Source of the DNA: Bermanella sp044597725
GTDB taxonomy: Bacteria; Pseudomonadota; Gammaproteobacteria; Pseudomonadales; Oceanobacteraceae
NCBI RefSeq assembly: GCF_044597725.1
Contig: NZ_CP139003.1
Span: 3,410,001 to 3,474,000 of the forward strand
Direction: 5' to 3'
Length of the DNA stretch: 64,000 nt
Shown: positions 9,297 through 18,356 of the stretch, piece by piece
Layout: every line of letters begins with the position of its first letter
How positions within the stretch are numbered: position 1 is the stretch's first letter
Notes under the pieces: model-generated
Database searches by the model: none
Seen by the model: the letters and a program-made list of their open reading frames with translations, nothing else
Told to the model about the DNA's origin: nothing
Program-made: the position numbers and the translations under genes

Positions 9297-10127
9297 TTAC
9301 GACGCCATATTTGACGGTACAGTTATTAAGTACTCTGTATCCAGCTTCCCACCTTTAGCAACAACACGCTTACCTGATCCTAAATCGTAATCCTCTACAT
9401 TCAACTTGCTAAACCAAGGATAAGCTTGGCGTTTTGCGAGCCAGAAGAACAAGCGTTTGGTCTTTACGCTTTTACAAGCCTTTAAGAGCGTATCAAGCTT
9501 TTTCGGGGACAAGTTCACCAACCCCTGCATTAGTTCATCGGCATGTTCAAATGACACACTTTCTGGCAAGCCCATCAATACTTCCAATATGGCTTTTTCC
9601 GGGCACGAAAAATACACCGGTGGCAATTCTGCTTCCCATTCATACTGTTTAACAAACGCTTTATCTTTGAATAAGCTTTCAGGCCATAGTCTACTTGTAC
9701 TATGCCCCTCAAACTTAATCGGCAATGACAGTCGCGCCAGCCAAGTTGGCAGCTTTTCGGTCACATATAAGTGTATATGTGGCGTGCTCCCAAATGATAA
9801 ATATTGCGACAAACCAGATAGGGAGAGCGCAGACAGCCCACCAACCACAACAGGTGGTAGTTGTTCATCTTCACCGTTCTCCATCATACGCTGCATAGAA
9901 GCGACTACACCCTCCCAACTCACCGAGCGAGAGTACTGGCTATAAACACCTATTGCTAACAGCAATAACGTTTCGGTTTTGACTGCGTTATCCAGCGTAT
10001 GAGCGCTCAACCCCTGATTCGCAAGCCACTTCTTTGTAGCCAACATACCATAAGGTAAAAGCGTCTTTAGACGCTGTTTATAAGCCCCTTTCGCTATGTC
10101 ACGCTGTGAATTACTAACCTTACCCAA
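9297..10127 (-). CDS. abiEi: AbiEi-family antitoxin / autorepressor (type IV toxin-antitoxin)
   Basis: This is the partner of the downstream AbiEii toxin. Residues 25-60 fit the winged-helix region of AbiEi antitoxins (WLANQGLSAHTLDNAV), although the segment that follows (VYSQYSRSVSWEGVVASMQ) is the more recognisable family signature. The C-terminal region from about residue 90 (VVVGGLSALSLSGL, then LYVTEKLPTWL) matches the AbiEi C-terminal domain. In this family the antitoxin represses its own promoter and neutralises the toxin without binding it stably. A strong palindrome 110 bp upstream (10236-10262) is a candidate operator. The start ATG at 10127 follows a weak ribosome-binding site. Confidence 0.88.
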   Translation of the reverse strand: MGKVSNSQRDIAKGAYKQRLKTLLPYGMLATKKWLANQGLSAHTLDNAVKTETLLLLAIGVYSQYSRSVSWEGVVASMQRMMENGEDEQLPPVVVGGLSALSLSGLSQYLSFGSTPHIHLYVTEKLPTWLARLSLPIKFEGHSTSRLWPESLFKDKAFVKQYEWEAELPPVYFSCPEKAILEVLMGLPESVSFEHADELMQGLVNLSPKKLDTLLKACKSVKTKRLFFWLAKRQAYPWFSKLNVEDYDLGSGKRVVAKGGKLDTEYLITVPSNMAS

Positions 10128-10482
10128 GTATAAAAACCTTTCTAAAGTTTACAATCTGCCTAATTTGCCGCGGAAAACGCCGTAGAGTCGATTAAAATCA
10201 AACTAACATACTAAGAGAAAGTTTACCAAATTTCATTTTCACGGCGTTAATCGCCGTGAAAAAAGGAGTATCTAAACCAGCTATATCCAGCCTTGGGGAC
10301 ATGATTTATTCAAAAGATCAGCCCCGTACAAATGATTTTTTGGATAATGAAGACAACCTGAAATACGCTTCACACGCAAATAACTAGAAATAATCGCAAA
10401 TGCCTCACCATCATTTTTATAATTTAAGGCTAATCGTAGTCGGGCTGATCCCATAAAGGTATGCTTGCATTAGACGAACTTA
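10128..10482. other. 355-bp intergenic region between abiEi and the acetyl-CoA hydrolase-family gene
   Basis: The divergent promoters of abiEi and the acetyl-CoA hydrolase-family gene should lie here. It contains the 27-bp palindrome annotated separately. On the minus strand, 10281-10454 is an open frame of 57 codons from ATG (beginning MGSARLRLAL, ending CPQGWI). It lacks a clear ribosome-binding site and an open frame of this length is expected by chance, so it is not called as a gene. No tRNA or repeat copy was seen. Confidence 0.6.
10236..10262. promoter_or_regulatory. Palindrome upstream of the abiE operon, possible AbiEi operator
   Basis: TTTTCACGGCG and CGCCGTGAAAA are perfect 11-bp arms around a 5-nt centre. 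A partial echo of the arm (AAAACGCCG) occurs near 10171, closer to abiEi. AbiEi antitoxins are known to autorepress by binding inverted repeats in their promoter, which makes this a plausible operator. It could instead be a short bidirectional terminator, since A/T runs close both arms. Confidence 0.45.
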
Positions 10483-12480
10483 ATGAGAATGACAATGCCG
10501 CAAGAACAACCGCCTCGAGTCTCTGAACCTGATTTATGTGTTGACCAAGTAATTCAGCGGGTCGGTAACACGATTGTTCTGGGTTTACCCTTGGGCCTAG
10601 GTAAACCCATTCATTTCGCTAATGCTTTGTATCGTCGTGCACAGTCGGACCCTAGTATCGAGCTGCATATTGTTACCGCGCTTTCATTATTAGCACCCAA
10701 GCCATCAGCGGGTTTAGAAAAGCGTTTTATGGATCCGTTTATTGAACGTCTATACGGTGAGATACCTGAACTTGAATATGCCCGGGATGTGCTTGAGAAT
10801 AAACTGCCCGCAAACGTTAAAGTATCTGAGTTCTTTTTCCAAGCGGGTAACTTTTTACATAATAGCGAACAGCAGCGCCATTATATTTGTACCAATTACA
10901 CCCATGCTATGCGAGATCTCATTGCTCAAGGAGTGAATGTTGTGGGCCAATTGGTGTCCCCCGACACCAACCCTGATTACCCAGGGCAATTTAGCCTCAG
11001 CTGTAACCCCGATTTATCACTCGATTTGTTTCAGCACCTGCGGGCTATGGAAACCAACGATAAACCAATTGCACTGGTTGCAGAGTGCAACCATCGCCTT
11101 CCATTTTTGGGTCGAGATGCGGTTGTAGCAAAATCCATGTTTGATGTAATTCTACAAAACAATGAAATCGAGTACCCGCTTTTTTCCGTGCCTCAATCAT
11201 CTATTAGTGGCCCAGATCATTTAATTGGTTTTTATGCCAGTACACTTTTAAAAGATGGCGGCACTCTACAAGTGGGCATTGGGTCTTTGGGCTCCGCCTT
11301 AATTTATAGCACCGTGTTGCGTCATGAAAACAATACAGAATGGCAACAACTCTATAACCAACTAAACATTGCAGAATACTTTCCTGTGGCAACACAAGTA
11401 GGTGGAACGGCCCCGTTTAAAGAAGGTTTATACGGTTGCAGTGAAATGATGGTAGATGGTTTTATCTATTTACTGGAAGCTGGGGTTTTAAAACGCAAGG
11501 TTTATGCAGACGCCGAATTACAAGAGCAAATTAATCAAGGGCAGTTAGACCCAGCAATAAGTCAGGATCCAAGATTACAAGAAGCGACCGTAATTCATGG
11601 CGGCTTTTATTTGGGCCCTCAACAATTTTATCAAAAGCTTGAACAGTTATCACATCAACAACGTCAACTGATCTGTATGAGTAGTGTGAACTTTATTAAT
11701 GATTTAAATGATCACCGCTTTGGCAATCAACGTCTCAAGGTTGCACAGCGAGTATCAGCCCGTTTTATTAATTCAGCCATGATATGCACGTTAGATGGAG
11801 CAGTCGTTTCCGACGGACTAGAAGATGGCCGAGTATTAAGTGGTGTCGGTGGGCAGTACAATTTTGTTGCTATGGCCCATGAATTAGCAGATGGGCGCTC
11901 TATACTCACCCTGCGCAGTACGCGCACCTCGGGTAACAAGACAACATCAAACATCCTGTTTTCTTATGGGCATTGCACCATACCCCGACATCTACGTGAT
12001 ATTGTTATTACTGAATATGGTATTGCGGATATAAAAGGCAAAGCCGATGAAGATGTTTACCTTGCACTTATTCGCATTGCCGATTCTCGGTTTCAACCCG
12101 ATTTATTGAAACAGGCGCAACAAGCGGGCAAGGTTGATTCTGGTTTTGTGTTACCCCAAACATGGAAAAATAATACACCGCAAGCACTACAGAACATACT
12201 CAAGGATTTTCAACAAGAGAGTTTATTCCCAGCATTTCCATTTGGTTGTGATTTTAGCGAGGATGAATTAAAAATTGGCAAGGCGTTGAAACAACTCAAG
12301 GCCGATACCTCAACGCCATTGGGTAAAATAAAAACCCTATTTTTAGCTTTACTGCTAGGTTCTGCGCAGAAAACCCATAATGCCCTATTACAACGCATGA
12401 ATTTAGAGAGAGTCGAAAGACTATCCGATTGGCTAGATCGTCGCCTACTAATATTAGGACTAAAGAAAACGACGAGCTAA
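10483..12480 (+). CDS. Acetyl-CoA hydrolase/transferase family protein (665 aa)
   Basis: Members of this superfamily move CoA between acyl groups or hydrolyse acetyl-CoA. The N-terminal CoA-transferase-like half includes VLGLPLGLGKPIHFANAL near residue 32. The second half carries LQVGIGSLGSALIYS near residue 260 and the well-conserved TEYGIADIKGK near residue 510, which resembles the TEYGIADLRG signature of acetyl-CoA hydrolase/transferase C-terminal domains. At 665 residues it is longer than the roughly 500-residue acetate CoA-transferases, and belongs to an uncharacterised long subgroup. No signal peptide. Alternative in-frame ATGs lie at codons 3 and 5, and the ribosome-binding site is weak. 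It converges on the iron-transport operon. Substrate is unknown. Confidence 0.85.
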   Translation: MRMTMPQEQPPRVSEPDLCVDQVIQRVGNTIVLGLPLGLGKPIHFANALYRRAQSDPSIELHIVTALSLLAPKPSAGLEKRFMDPFIERLYGEIPELEYARDVLENKLPANVKVSEFFFQAGNFLHNSEQQRHYICTNYTHAMRDLIAQGVNVVGQLVSPDTNPDYPGQFSLSCNPDLSLDLFQHLRAMETNDKPIALVAECNHRLPFLGRDAVVAKSMFDVILQNNEIEYPLFSVPQSSISGPDHLIGFYASTLLKDGGTLQVGIGSLGSALIYSTVLRHENNTEWQQLYNQLNIAEYFPVATQVGGTAPFKEGLYGCSEMMVDGFIYLLEAGVLKRKVYADAELQEQINQGQLDPAISQDPRLQEATVIHGGFYLGPQQFYQKLEQLSHQQRQLICMSSVNFINDLNDHRFGNQRLKVAQRVSARFINSAMICTLDGAVVSDGLEDGRVLSGVGGQYNFVAMAHELADGRSILTLRSTRTSGNKTTSNILFSYGHCTIPRHLRDIVITEYGIADIKGKADEDVYLALIRIADSRFQPDLLKQAQQAGKVDSGFVLPQTWKNNTPQALQNILKDFQQESLFPAFPFGCDFSEDELKIGKALKQLKADTSTPLGKIKTLFLALLLGSAQKTHNALLQRMNLERVERLSDWLDRRLLILGLKKTTS

Positions 12481-12490
12481 TGCCATTAGG

Positions 12491-13513
12491 TCACGAAAAC
12501 GTTGCCAAGGGATGCTCACTTTGCAAACGTAAACATACCCGTTGCTCTGGCTGCAAAATAGTTTCATGACCTTGGCGAATCAATAGTTGTTCGCCACTGT
12601 CTAATTGCGCTTGATACAGCCTACTGGCACCTTCATAACGATGCCATTGAATGGTTGCATTTGGCTCTTGCCCATGGTGTTCCATACAAATATCATCTGG
12701 CCGCACTAGTACATCAACTTGCTCTGTTATCTCCCGTGGCATTAATACGGGAGCTTGACCAATAGCGGTTGATACATTTCGCTCATGTAACTGTCCGCGA
12801 ATGTAACAAGCCTCACCTAAAAAACCCGCGACAAATTTATTTACCGGTTGAGAAAAACACGTTTCCGGCGTATCCATTTGTACTAATTTCCCACCTTGTA
12901 AAATACCCACTCGATCACCAACCGATAGCGCTTCTTGCTGATCATGAGTCACCCAAATTGCCGGTACCCCTGCCGCTTTCAGTGCTTCTCTAATTTGCCA
13001 GCGAACAGTGTCTTTAAATGCAGCATCAAGGTTCGATAATGGTTCATCTAACAATAAAGCATCCGGTTCATGAGCAAGTGCACGAGCTAAGGCAACACGT
13101 TGTTTTTGTCCACCACTAAGGCGGTTGGGCGTTGCTTGCTGTAATCCATCAAGCCCCAGTAGTTTTAGCCAATAATCAACTTTCTGCTGTTGTTGCTGGG
13201 TTTTAAGACGAAAACCAACATTTTGCGCAACCGTTAAATGGGGGAATAATGCAAAGTCTTGAAATACCATGCCGAGTTTACGCTTCTCAGGTGGTAACGC
13301 TGCTTTACCTGTTTGGTTAAGCACACGACCAGACAACGTTATACTGCCCTCTTGTGTGGGGAGTAAACCAGCCAATGCATTTAAAATTGTCGTTTTACCA
13401 CAGCCTGTGGGTCCAACTAAGGTTAAAATTTCATTATCACCCAGAGTAAAGCTTAGGTCTTCAATAATAATATTGGCACCATGGCAAATAGTTAGGTTAT
13501 TTACTGCCAGCAT
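12491..13513 (-). CDS. fbpC: Fe3+ ABC transporter ATP-binding protein (FbpC-like)
   Basis: This ATPase energises ferric-iron import across the inner membrane. From the ATG chosen here, Walker A GPTGCGKT is at residues 34-41, the signature LSGGQKQR near 130, Walker B DALLLDEP near 150 and the H-loop THD near 184. The C-terminal TOBE-like regulatory region (VLVRPDDICME) is present, as in FbpC/PotA-type ATPases. A strong AGGAG sits 1 nt before an upstream ATG at 13525 and 12 nt before the ATG at 13513; the latter is more plausible. It follows the permease gene directly and ends the four-gene iron operon. Confidence 0.9.
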   Translation of the reverse strand: MLAVNNLTICHGANIIIEDLSFTLGDNEILTLVGPTGCGKTTILNALAGLLPTQEGSITLSGRVLNQTGKAALPPEKRKLGMVFQDFALFPHLTVAQNVGFRLKTQQQQQKVDYWLKLLGLDGLQQATPNRLSGGQKQRVALARALAHEPDALLLDEPLSNLDAAFKDTVRWQIREALKAAGVPAIWVTHDQQEALSVGDRVGILQGGKLVQMDTPETCFSQPVNKFVAGFLGEACYIRGQLHERNVSTAIGQAPVLMPREITEQVDVLVRPDDICMEHHGQEPNATIQWHRYEGASRLYQAQLDSGEQLLIRQGHETILQPEQRVCLRLQSEHPLATFS

Positions 13514-13514
13514 A

Positions 13515-15029
13515 TTATTTACCATCTCCTGTTAATCCTGAATCAACTCGACGCTCACCCGATAACATAAATACCAAGCCGATTGACGATATTACAACTA
13601 ATAACAATCCGGGTAGTGCTGCCCGTCCAAAATACCCGGCCTCATATACCCGCCATAGGTAAGTTGCTAAGGTTTCAAAACCAGTTGGACCAAGCAGCAA
13701 TGTGGCAGGCAATTCACGCATGGCTTCTAGAAAAACTAAAGCCGCGCCTGCAATCATTCCCCTTACCGTTAGAGGAAAGGTGATGCGTCGATATGCTTCT
13801 TGAGGACGTGCACCTAAAGTACGGGCAGCATTGACTAAGCTTGGATCTAACCGCTCGGCGTTAGAGCGTATAGCACCAACAGCAAGTGGTAAAAATCGCA
13901 ATACATAAGCCAGCACTAGCAACGCTAGGGTTTGATATAAAAACGGTAACTGCAACCCCACATAAATTAGCGCTGTGCCCATAACAATGCCAGGAACGCC
14001 AAACCCAATATAGCTAATACGTTCCATTATTCTGCCAAACTTTCCTTTCATTGCTGCATAAGCCAAAGGTACAGCAAGAAAAATAACAATAACGGCTGCC
14101 AGTAACGAACTGGATGCCGAATTCCAAACAATCATAGGATCGAAACCACCAGCACCATCTCGTATTAACCAAAGCGTCAAAATAAATAATGGCAGCATGG
14201 CAGCTAGAATAAACAATACGGATAAAAATAACACGAAATAGGTCCACACTGGACAAAGCCAAATTTGCAAACCTTGGCCGGGCTTTTCTTGTGTTGCTTT
14301 GACTCGAGACTCTAAATATAAGACCGCGCTAACAATTACCATAAGATGTACAGATAACAATGCCGCTTGGCTTAAACCAAAGGCGTTATATTCAACAAAA
14401 ATCGCTCGGGTAAAGGTGTCATAACGCATCATGGCGGGCGTGGCAAAATCGGATAGACAATATAAGGCCACCAATAAGGCGCCAGCTGCAATGCCATTAT
14501 AAGCACGGGGTAAAACAATACGCCAAATGGCTTGAGAAAGACTAAGACCTAACGTACGAGCAGCATTCACTAGGTTTGCATCTAAACTACGCAACGAGGC
14601 TCGCGTAGTAAGCATAACAAACGGGAAGGTATAAAGCGTCATAACCCAAGCCGCACCCCACAAACCTTCCATTTTAGGCAAACTAAAACCCAACAACTGA
14701 CTCAACTCACCGCTTGCACCAAAACTTGCATAATAGGTAAAGGCACCCACATAGCTTGGAATGGCCAAAGGCGTAGAAAAGGCAATTAACCAAAAGCCAC
14801 GCCAAGGAATATTAATATAGGCCGTTAATATGGCAAGAGGTACGCCCACCAACACCGATGCAACCACAGTAACCGATACAAGGGCCAAGGTATTGCCCAG
14901 GATACCTAAAGTATATTGATCAAAAAAAACAGGTGCTGAGGCACTCAGCCAAAGTAATACCAATATTGGTGTCAGTGCGAGTAACGTAATTAAGGCACTT
15001 ACCCAATAAACCTTGGGCACAGCTTTCAT
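13515..15029 (-). CDS. fbpB: Fe3+ ABC transporter permease, fused two-domain type (FbpB-like)
   Basis: The 504-residue protein is a duplicated binding-protein-dependent permease with about twelve membrane segments, the form found in Fbp/Sfu ferric transporters. Both ATPase-contacting EAA loops are visible: VNAARTLGLSLSQAIWRIVL near residue 155 and VNAARTLGARPQEAYRRITF near residue 400. The start overlaps the binding-protein stop by four bases (ATGA), which implies translational coupling. The ATPase gene follows at once. The substrate is inferred from the partner binding protein and its tyrosine motif. Confidence 0.92.
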   Translation of the reverse strand: MKAVPKVYWVSALITLLALTPILVLLWLSASAPVFFDQYTLGILGNTLALVSVTVVASVLVGVPLAILTAYINIPWRGFWLIAFSTPLAIPSYVGAFTYYASFGASGELSQLLGFSLPKMEGLWGAAWVMTLYTFPFVMLTTRASLRSLDANLVNAARTLGLSLSQAIWRIVLPRAYNGIAAGALLVALYCLSDFATPAMMRYDTFTRAIFVEYNAFGLSQAALLSVHLMVIVSAVLYLESRVKATQEKPGQGLQIWLCPVWTYFVLFLSVLFILAAMLPLFILTLWLIRDGAGGFDPMIVWNSASSSLLAAVIVIFLAVPLAYAAMKGKFGRIMERISYIGFGVPGIVMGTALIYVGLQLPFLYQTLALLVLAYVLRFLPLAVGAIRSNAERLDPSLVNAARTLGARPQEAYRRITFPLTVRGMIAGAALVFLEAMRELPATLLLGPTGFETLATYLWRVYEAGYFGRAALPGLLLVVISSIGLVFMLSGERRVDSGLTGDGK

Positions 15030-16054
15030 AATATTCCGGCTTTACGCATCAATTGTAAGGTTGGTTGAAAGTCGGCAAGTTTTGTTAAGTCGATCTTGGG
15101 TGGTGCCAAGTCAGCCATACTAGGCAAGCCTGGAGGCATATTCACACCCTTTACCATGGGTATTTCATAGGCTTCTTGTGCTAGATAACTTTGCACTTCT
15201 TGCGTTAATAAATATTGGATAAACTGCTGAACAACAGGTTTATCGGAAAGCGGGCTTATAGCCGATACGTTAAGCAAGCTACCTGCATCGTGCTGTGTAA
15301 ATGCCAAATTAATTTTGGCATCTTTTTTACCCGACTTAAGACGCAAAGTATAATAATGATTTGCAAAACCCACATCCACTTCACCACGCTCTACAGCCAT
15401 AGCCACACCTAACTCACCGGCATAACTTTTTGCTTTAGGTTTTATTTTGCGTAACCACTCTAAGGTTTTATCATCACCATATTGCAACCTCATAGCCGTA
15501 ACAAACGATTGAAACGAACTATAGGCGGGTGCCCAACCGATTGATAAGTCAGAGTCTGCCAAGGCCAGAATACTATCAGGAATATCCGCAGTATTGAGTT
15601 GTTGAGTATGATAAGGCAGGGTTCTAACTCGGCCCGTTACCGGAACCCAATGCTTGTAACGAAAACCTTCGGATAATAAAGCGTTAATTTCTGGCTGGAT
15701 AGTTTGTGCTAAGTTTTTTTGCTCGAGCATAGCAATTGCAGCTGAATCAACTGCCCAAAATAAGTCCGCTTTGTGTATACCCGCTTGGCGCTCCGCCACA
15801 ATGGCGTTTGCTAAAGCGGCGGTTGGGCCACGGCGAATATGCAGTTGCAACTCTGGGTTACGTTTTTTAATGGCATCCAGCACGTTCTCATATAAGCCGC
15901 CTTCGCCACGACCTAAATATAAGGTAATACTACCTTTCAGTTTGGGCAACGCTTCAACCGACAAAGGCTGAAGATCGTCAGCCCAAGCGCTAAGCGAAAT
16001 TGCACAGAATACAATTACGGCTTGCACACTTCCCAGTAAGGCTTTGAATTTCAT
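15026..16054 (-). CDS. fbpA: Fe3+ ABC transporter periplasmic substrate-binding protein (FbpA-like)
   Basis: This is the periplasmic iron receptor of the transporter encoded downstream. A Sec signal peptide covers about residues 1-25 (ending SAWAD). The mature protein begins with the family-typical ITLYLGRGEGGLYENVLDAI. The motif VGFANHYYTLRL near residue 230 contains the adjacent tyrosines that coordinate Fe3+ in FbpA-type proteins. Length (342) is typical. The gene begins at the base immediately before the stop codon of the upstream FTR1/imelysin-like gene and overlaps the permease by four bases, so all four genes form one operon. Confidence 0.92.
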   Translation of the reverse strand: MKFKALLGSVQAVIVFCAISLSAWADDLQPLSVEALPKLKGSITLYLGRGEGGLYENVLDAIKKRNPELQLHIRRGPTAALANAIVAERQAGIHKADLFWAVDSAAIAMLEQKNLAQTIQPEINALLSEGFRYKHWVPVTGRVRTLPYHTQQLNTADIPDSILALADSDLSIGWAPAYSSFQSFVTAMRLQYGDDKTLEWLRKIKPKAKSYAGELGVAMAVERGEVDVGFANHYYTLRLKSGKKDAKINLAFTQHDAGSLLNVSAISPLSDKPVVQQFIQYLLTQEVQSYLAQEAYEIPMVKGVNMPPGLPSMADLAPPKIDLTKLADFQPTLQLMRKAGIL

Positions 16055-16843
16055 TTAAAATACTTCTCGACGATTTTGCTCGGCTTTCATCAGCAACTGT
16101 TGCGCTTTATCAAGCTTGCTTTGCATAGCTTCAACAATCTCTTTAACTTTCTCAACAGTAAGCTTACCCTCTAGAGATTGCGGCAATGTGACGTTAAAGT
16201 CTTTTTCTAAATCTTCTACCAGCTTGGCATCAAATTCGATTAAATCCCCTTCAATACCTTCGAATAGTTCATTATACGTTGCAAAAACAATGTCTTTGGC
16301 TTCATCAGTAGCGCGCTCGGCATATTTGGCCACAACACGGTCAAGCTTGTGTTTGATTTCATTAACGGTTGCTTGAGGACTGTTTGTAGTATTACTGGTA
16401 TCTGTTACCGATACTTGCTTAGCTTGATTTTGCGCCGCTAAACGCACTGCACCCAGAGCTTGCCATAATGCATGCTTTAGCTTCACCAATTCCGCTTTAA
16501 CTTGATCTGCGGGCTTGTTTTCATCAACCGTATTTTTTATGCCATAAATACCTTGCCAAATTTCGGCATACACGGGCACATAATTAGTTTCGATGGCCGC
16601 ATGGAAGTCTACAGCTTCCCAATATTCGATAAGTTGCTGTGTATCAACTTTTTGCTTGTTCGCATAAGACTTAACGAAGCCGGAATATTGCTGCTGTAGT
16701 TTGTCGACTTCTTGCGTATAAACGGGAAGGTGCTGCTTTAGGTTTTTAACGTGTTCGCCAATGTCACCGTTGGCGTGGACATTTGAGGATAGAGTGGCTG
16801 ATAATAGGAATATGCAGCCGAATACTTGTACAAATTTAAGCAT
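16055..16843 (-). CDS. Periplasmic helical protein resembling the extracellular domain of FTR1 iron permeases
   Basis: Residues 1-24 are a Sec signal peptide (ending SNVHANG). The rest is mostly helical and charged. The segment from about residue 165 (VNEIKHKLDRVVAKYAE, then ATYNELFEGIEGDLIEFDAK) resembles the periplasmic N-terminal region of bacterial FTR1-type iron permeases and imelysin-like proteins, where a Y-x(2,3)-F-E-G-x-E core recurs. Residues 225-258 look coiled-coil. It is the first gene of the fbp operon, so it may capture, oxidise or pass iron to the ABC transporter. The similarity is read by eye, so the role is an inference; the gene and its export are well supported. Confidence 0.75.
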   Translation of the reverse strand: MLKFVQVFGCIFLLSATLSSNVHANGDIGEHVKNLKQHLPVYTQEVDKLQQQYSGFVKSYANKQKVDTQQLIEYWEAVDFHAAIETNYVPVYAEIWQGIYGIKNTVDENKPADQVKAELVKLKHALWQALGAVRLAAQNQAKQVSVTDTSNTTNSPQATVNEIKHKLDRVVAKYAERATDEAKDIVFATYNELFEGIEGDLIEFDAKLVEDLEKDFNVTLPQSLEGKLTVEKVKEIVEAMQSKLDKAQQLLMKAEQNRREVF

Positions 16844-16907
16844 GATTCAATCTCACCTAATGGGTCAGGACTATCTAAAGGACGATAGTACTTAACCCTA
16901 AGCGTAA

Positions 16908-16926
16908 TTGCAAACCATTCCTATTC
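16908..16926 (-). promoter_or_regulatory. Candidate Fur box upstream of the iron-uptake operon
   Basis: On the minus strand the sequence reads AATAGGAATGGTTTGCAAT, close to the degenerate Fur consensus built from GATAAT-type hexamers around GAATGATTTGCAT. It lies about 65-85 bp upstream of the first gene of the operon, a suitable place for iron-dependent repression. The match is partial and was made by eye. Confidence 0.45.
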
Positions 16927-16929
16927 GCT

Positions 16930-18261
16930 TTAACTGAAAGACGCCCTTTTCACCTCACCGCTGGGTTTACCCAAAATAATCGATGCAATCACCGCCGCAC
17001 CCAGACACCAGCAATACACCACCGAACTAACAAGCGCCAGTGGAGAAAGACCAGCCAAGGATGCCGCTAACAGCATTTGAGCACCATAGGGCAATACTCC
17101 CTGTACCACACAAGACGTTGTATCCATAATGCTAGCACTGCGCTTAGCGTCAACACCGTAGCGTTCAGAAATATCTTTTGCTAGGCTGCCAGATATTAGG
17201 ATGGCGACGGTATTATTAGCCGTGCAGACGTTAACTAAGGCAACCGCACTGGCAATACTCCACTCGCCTGATCTGCGATGTTTTTTTGGGTCTTTGCTTT
17301 TTCGACTCAAGCGATCGATTTGCGCCGCCAACCAAGCCAAGCCCCCACCCGACTTCATCAATGCCCCTAAGCCACCAATAAAAAGCGATAAAATCAGGAT
17401 TTCTTGCATATTGGTATAACCAGCGTAGATATCCGATGACCATGAAGACCAATCGTATTCAGGTAATTGCCAAATACCAATCAAACCTGCTAACAAGATG
17501 CCACTAAGCAGCACAACAATAACGTTGAGCCCAGAAACCGCGAGCACCAGAACCACCAGATAAGGCAGTATTTTAATGGGTGAGGTATCCGTTTCTAAAT
17601 CAACCGTGGCCGCGCTGCCCTGAAAGAAGAGCCATAATATAGTGATAATTGCAGCAGGAATGGCAATACGAAAGTTCAGCCGGAATTTATCACGCATACT
17701 GCAACCTTGGGTTCGGGTAGCTGCGATGGTGGTGTCGGAAATAATTGAAAGGTTATCGCCAAACATAGCACCGCCCATCACGGTTCCTACGGTTAACGCC
17801 AGTGGTAAATCGGAAGCTCCAGCCATACCCACGGCAATAGGCGCAACAGCCGCTATACTGCCCATTGAGGTCCCCATGGCGGTTGCCATAAATGCCGTCA
17901 TAACAAATAAGCCCGGTAATATTAATACCGATGGAACCAGAAATAGACTTAGGTTAACCACGGCATCCACACCACCAATAGCTTTTGCTACGCTGGCAAA
18001 TGCACCAGCCAGTAAAAATATCAACAGCATGGTCACAATAGTGTGATTGGCACAGCCGCTGATAAAGTTCTCGACACGCTGATTAATAGAGCCTCGGGCC
18101 AATATGAGGGCTAATACGATAGCTGGCAAAATCGCCACCGGTGCCGATATTTTATAAAAAGCAAACTCAACGCCTAGCGATTGATAGTAAAGGCCGCTAC
18201 CAATAAATAAGGCCATAAACATAAGCATGGGCAGTAGAGCCCAAGGTGATTTTCGTATCAT
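16930..18261 (-). CDS. NhaC-family Na+/H+ antiporter
   Basis: The 443-residue inner-membrane protein has about eleven hydrophobic segments. The stretch MGTSMGSIAAVAPIAVGMAG near residue 130 and the acidic-residue-bearing GGAMFGDNLSIISDTTIAAT near 163 are characteristic of NhaC-type antiporters, as is VNVCTANNTVAILISG near 350. It would exchange sodium (or an organic anion such as malate/lactate in related proteins) for protons. It is transcribed away from the regB-like gene and stands 86 bp beyond the iron operon's upstream end, without an obvious partner. Salt adaptation would suit a marine host. Confidence 0.85.
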   Translation of the reverse strand: MIRKSPWALLPMLMFMALFIGSGLYYQSLGVEFAFYKISAPVAILPAIVLALILARGSINQRVENFISGCANHTIVTMLLIFLLAGAFASVAKAIGGVDAVVNLSLFLVPSVLILPGLFVMTAFMATAMGTSMGSIAAVAPIAVGMAGASDLPLALTVGTVMGGAMFGDNLSIISDTTIAATRTQGCSMRDKFRLNFRIAIPAAIITILWLFFQGSAATVDLETDTSPIKILPYLVVLVLAVSGLNVIVVLLSGILLAGLIGIWQLPEYDWSSWSSDIYAGYTNMQEILILSLFIGGLGALMKSGGGLAWLAAQIDRLSRKSKDPKKHRRSGEWSIASAVALVNVCTANNTVAILISGSLAKDISERYGVDAKRSASIMDTTSCVVQGVLPYGAQMLLAASLAGLSPLALVSSVVYCWCLGAAVIASIILGKPSGEVKRASFS

Positions 18262-18356
18262 AAAAACTCTTGTGTAGTAATTTAAGCGAAGATTCTAACG
18301 GCTTCTGGTAACTGAATGTGGGATAAATACGCTATTATAGACGCTGAGGCGTTATA

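Noticed and set aside
10281..10454. 57-codon minus-strand frame upstream of abiEi
   Set aside because: It has no clear ribosome-binding site, and a frame of this length is expected by chance.
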